NCBI RefSeq assembly: GCF_050633125.1
Contig: NZ_JBOEFX010000112.1
Location: 1-64,000 of the forward strand
Direction of reading: 5' to 3'
DNA from: Lewinella sp050633125
GTDB taxonomy: Bacteria > Bacteroidota > Bacteroidia > Chitinophagales > Saprospiraceae
Length of the DNA stretch: 64,000 bases
Every line of letters begins with the position of its first letter. Positions within the stretch are counted from its first letter, which is position 1. The position numbers and the translations under genes were made by a program. Under the pieces are notes generated by a model. It did not search any database. It had not been told where the DNA came from and saw only the letters and a program-made list of their open reading frames with translations. Shown here piece by piece: positions 63,201 through 64,000 of this stretch.

Positions 63201-64000
63201 AAAGAATTGAGGAGGAAATTTATTAATGAAGAAATCGCATCCCCTAGTAAATCAGTTGTCATCAGAGGTATTTATTCTCCGATACCTATTAAACATGCTC
63301 GATTCATGACAAATCAGCAATGGCTTAAAGCAATTGAAAAATATCAAAATCATAGAGATTGGAGAGGTAGACATGATAATGGAGGAGTAGAAGAATTAAG
63401 CAATGTATTAGGAGAATGTACAAAGGAAAGCCCTGATCGCTTTGTTCATGTATTTCGGGCACTTTCTCATGGCACAAATACATTGTATCCAAGTAAAATA
63501 TTGTACGGTATAGGTCAGAGCAAAGGATGTAAGTTGGAAAACATCAAACTCATTATTGATTGTGCAGAAGATTACCCTGATCGACCCTTTGGGAAAGAAA
63601 TATGCAATATCATTGCTCAATATCCTCTCGTTTGTGAAGAAAAAAAATACCTTAAAATACTTATTGATTATGGGGTTAATGAAACAGTAAATGACGAAGA
63701 TATATTCACCAAAGATGAGGATGAAAAGAAAGATGAAGAAGTAAGCGGTATCCAGGATTTTACAAGATATATGCAACGGGCATCTATTCCAGGTATGAAT
63801 TCTGTACGAGGGGCCGCCGTAAGAGCATTGACTCAAGTATATTGGAAGTTTCCAAAATATTCGGCACAGGTCGAAAAGTTCATCTTGAATCGGATTGATA
63901 AAGAGACATCAACGAGCGTTCGTTGCACGATACTTGAATTGCTTCTTCCTGTTTACAACCATAGTAAAAAGAAATGTGCGGAATGTTTTCATGATCTCGT
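60204..64000 (+). CDS. giant STAND-type NTPase with N-terminal nuclease-like domain (3' end outside window)
   Basis: At least 1265 residues, open to the right edge, with two N at codon 102. The start at 60204 is the first ATG of the open frame. Residues 1 to about 110 resemble a PD-(D/E)xK nuclease of the DUF4297/Cap4 or Mrr kind: Glu15, Glu48 and Q61-T-K63 in order. Residues about 240-480 are a P-loop domain: Walker A GVAGCGKS at 272-279, Walker B GVLIVDQVD with Asp342, and a winged-helix-like part ending in FFHESFFDYVYARNFL, a motif seen in STAND ATPases. The rest is helical and probably a repeat sensor. This is the layout of Avs-like anti-phage proteins, in which the C-terminus recognises a phage protein and the nuclease kills or degrades. 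No partner is visible upstream. Confidence 0.75.
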   Translation, partial: MYAGGIADKLGNRYEAILLANKALHVLSGENLDWIRFEGIPDEYKGFEFATGKGSETRWYQTKITSSSGNWTIRKLENEGVLQAFAERLDADSNCYCIFVSXFAILSKKARTATSSNEYIESLPEQQRKWVADISDAWVANNDKTYQRLKRVRFQVWPQSEIEAGNRTLINLLFSKNQHKIFPFLRDFLEENINQPLDTEFLRNALSDKKFGFRNWQLDPTLKATIRKQNKRYLSTYIPFGVGGEKIIRRETASIIKEIDDESGKQIILLTGVAGCGKSGIIRGVIEHLQSTKCIHLAFRVDHYLNCSTPEEICSKLLDRNESPVITLQGVSEDKPGVLIVDQVDAVSEISGRNGATKNAILEFLDGIHELTTKIIYVCRDFDLENDARFRTLAQKDIVLRIKVDLLDFEKDVIPILERRGVNTGTFSKSQKDLLKLPLNLALFLEIGDISLKFKNRDDLFDELIKKKSNDLVQHSCQWSLMQPLIHVSTWMSEHQKLSAPISMLDNYPQAINILGSESLIVVTDKEVNFFHESFFDYVYARNFLNSNKSIFELISSEEQHLFRRTQVRQILEVLRQHDRLRYLRELKKLFSFDVRYHIRIAVAKWLGTLTDPSEQECDFAYEFQSEKGGFSPLARSILLGSAGWFDIHSKSSWLLTILNGKDEGKRNLVLRWLLQIAHERPQGVTDVLRLWWGKDSRRASELLNRISFIRAKDMGDKAKPIGSLCCDLLDSVPEGLFADKTMHRRDFILHSWATGDLGNGANILKSYFKCWFKAHPGKQPFYYNSTLERDLHTLSQGAKRSPSEFILGILQTLDYSIDIINKNNWDTTFSSFEVGSRVGDDRLVIILKEALLDIAESAPELAIEYLIQLEPNRHKLYLHLHLETVVGNPEFFKDHFLTLTEYEGVMSAGNKGVEWRSFARAAKSILPYTNDEERGFIEKKIATYRPELDDIKKILNENIGENYKKWALDQLKRSGFEQWCILEEIGIDHIPFSLKRLLKELRRKFINEEIASPSKSVVIRGIYSPIPIKHARFMTNQQWLKAIEKYQNHRDWRGRHDNGGVEELSNVLGECTKESPDRFVHVFRALSHGTNTLYPSKILYGIGQSKGCKLENIKLIIDCAEDYPDRPFGKEICNIIAQYPLVCEEKKYLKILIDYGVNETVNDEDIFTKDEDEKKDEEVSGIQDFTRYMQRASIPGMNSVRGAAVRALTQVYWKFPKYSAQVEKFILNRIDKETSTSVRCTILELLLPVYNHSKKKCAECFHDL
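60508..60509. other. two ambiguous bases (NN) in the STAND gene
   Basis: They fall in codon 102 and do not change the reading frame as given. Confidence 0.95.

Noticed and set aside
1..64000. CRISPR arrays
   Set aside because: No series of evenly spaced short direct repeats was seen; the only tandem repeats are the tRNA-like units.

Overview
The window looks like a chromosomal segment of a marine-type Bacteroidota bacterium, most likely in or near the Saprospiria (Lewinella-like). The evidence is protein character, a type IX secretion sorting domain, Bacteroidota -7 promoter boxes of the form TAnnTTTG, weak Shine-Dalgarno signals and a mid-range GC content. The phylum is fairly safe; the family is inference. 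Three stretches of N (286-360, 53182-53213, 60508-60509) interrupt the sequence.

Positions 394-29231 hold one long minus-strand operon for an extracellular contractile injection system (eCIS, a phage-tail-like particle of the Afp/PVC/MAC/AlgoCIS kind). In transcription order: cap/terminator protein (DUF4255, Afp16-like), an unassigned protein, two sheath proteins, two tube proteins, a DUF5908 protein (Afp6-like), a LysM tube-baseplate protein, a VgrG-like spike, PAAR tip, gp25-like baseplate protein, two very large baseplate proteins (Afp11/Afp12-like), a large modular protein that may be a fibre, a CIS tape-measure protein, a 1545-residue DUF4157 cargo with a nuclease-like C-terminus, a SUKH-like putative immunity protein, and the AAA+ ATPase (Afp15-like). 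A LuxR-type regulator with a receiver lacking its phospho-acceptor (29365-29982) sits just upstream. Just past the 3' end are tandem tRNA-like units with an extremely long variable region (1-382).

Positions 30379-41413 hold transport and secretion genes: a MATE exporter, a GNAT acetyltransferase, a C39-peptidase ABC exporter, a secreted SPOR-like protein, a secreted S51 peptidase-like protein with a T9SS tail, and a TolC-HlyD-ABC set whose ABC ATPase has lost several catalytic motifs. Positions 41545-47523 look like a stress or low-oxygen module: an ECF sigma factor and a SulP transporter share an identical palindrome abutting the -7 box, followed by a thioredoxin-fold protein without its cysteines, a CBS-pair protein, and a FixL-like haem-PAS kinase with a REC-CRP/FNR fusion regulator preceded by a near-perfect FNR box.

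Positions 47546-59716 are mostly housekeeping: PaaY-type hexapeptide protein, DinB-like protein, DEAD-box helicase, methionyl-tRNA synthetase, DUF3298 lipoprotein, LOG protein and 5'-nucleotidase. From 60204 to the right edge runs an incomplete giant STAND-type NTPase with an N-terminal PD-(D/E)xK nuclease-like domain, probably an anti-phage defence gene, next to degenerate coding debris.
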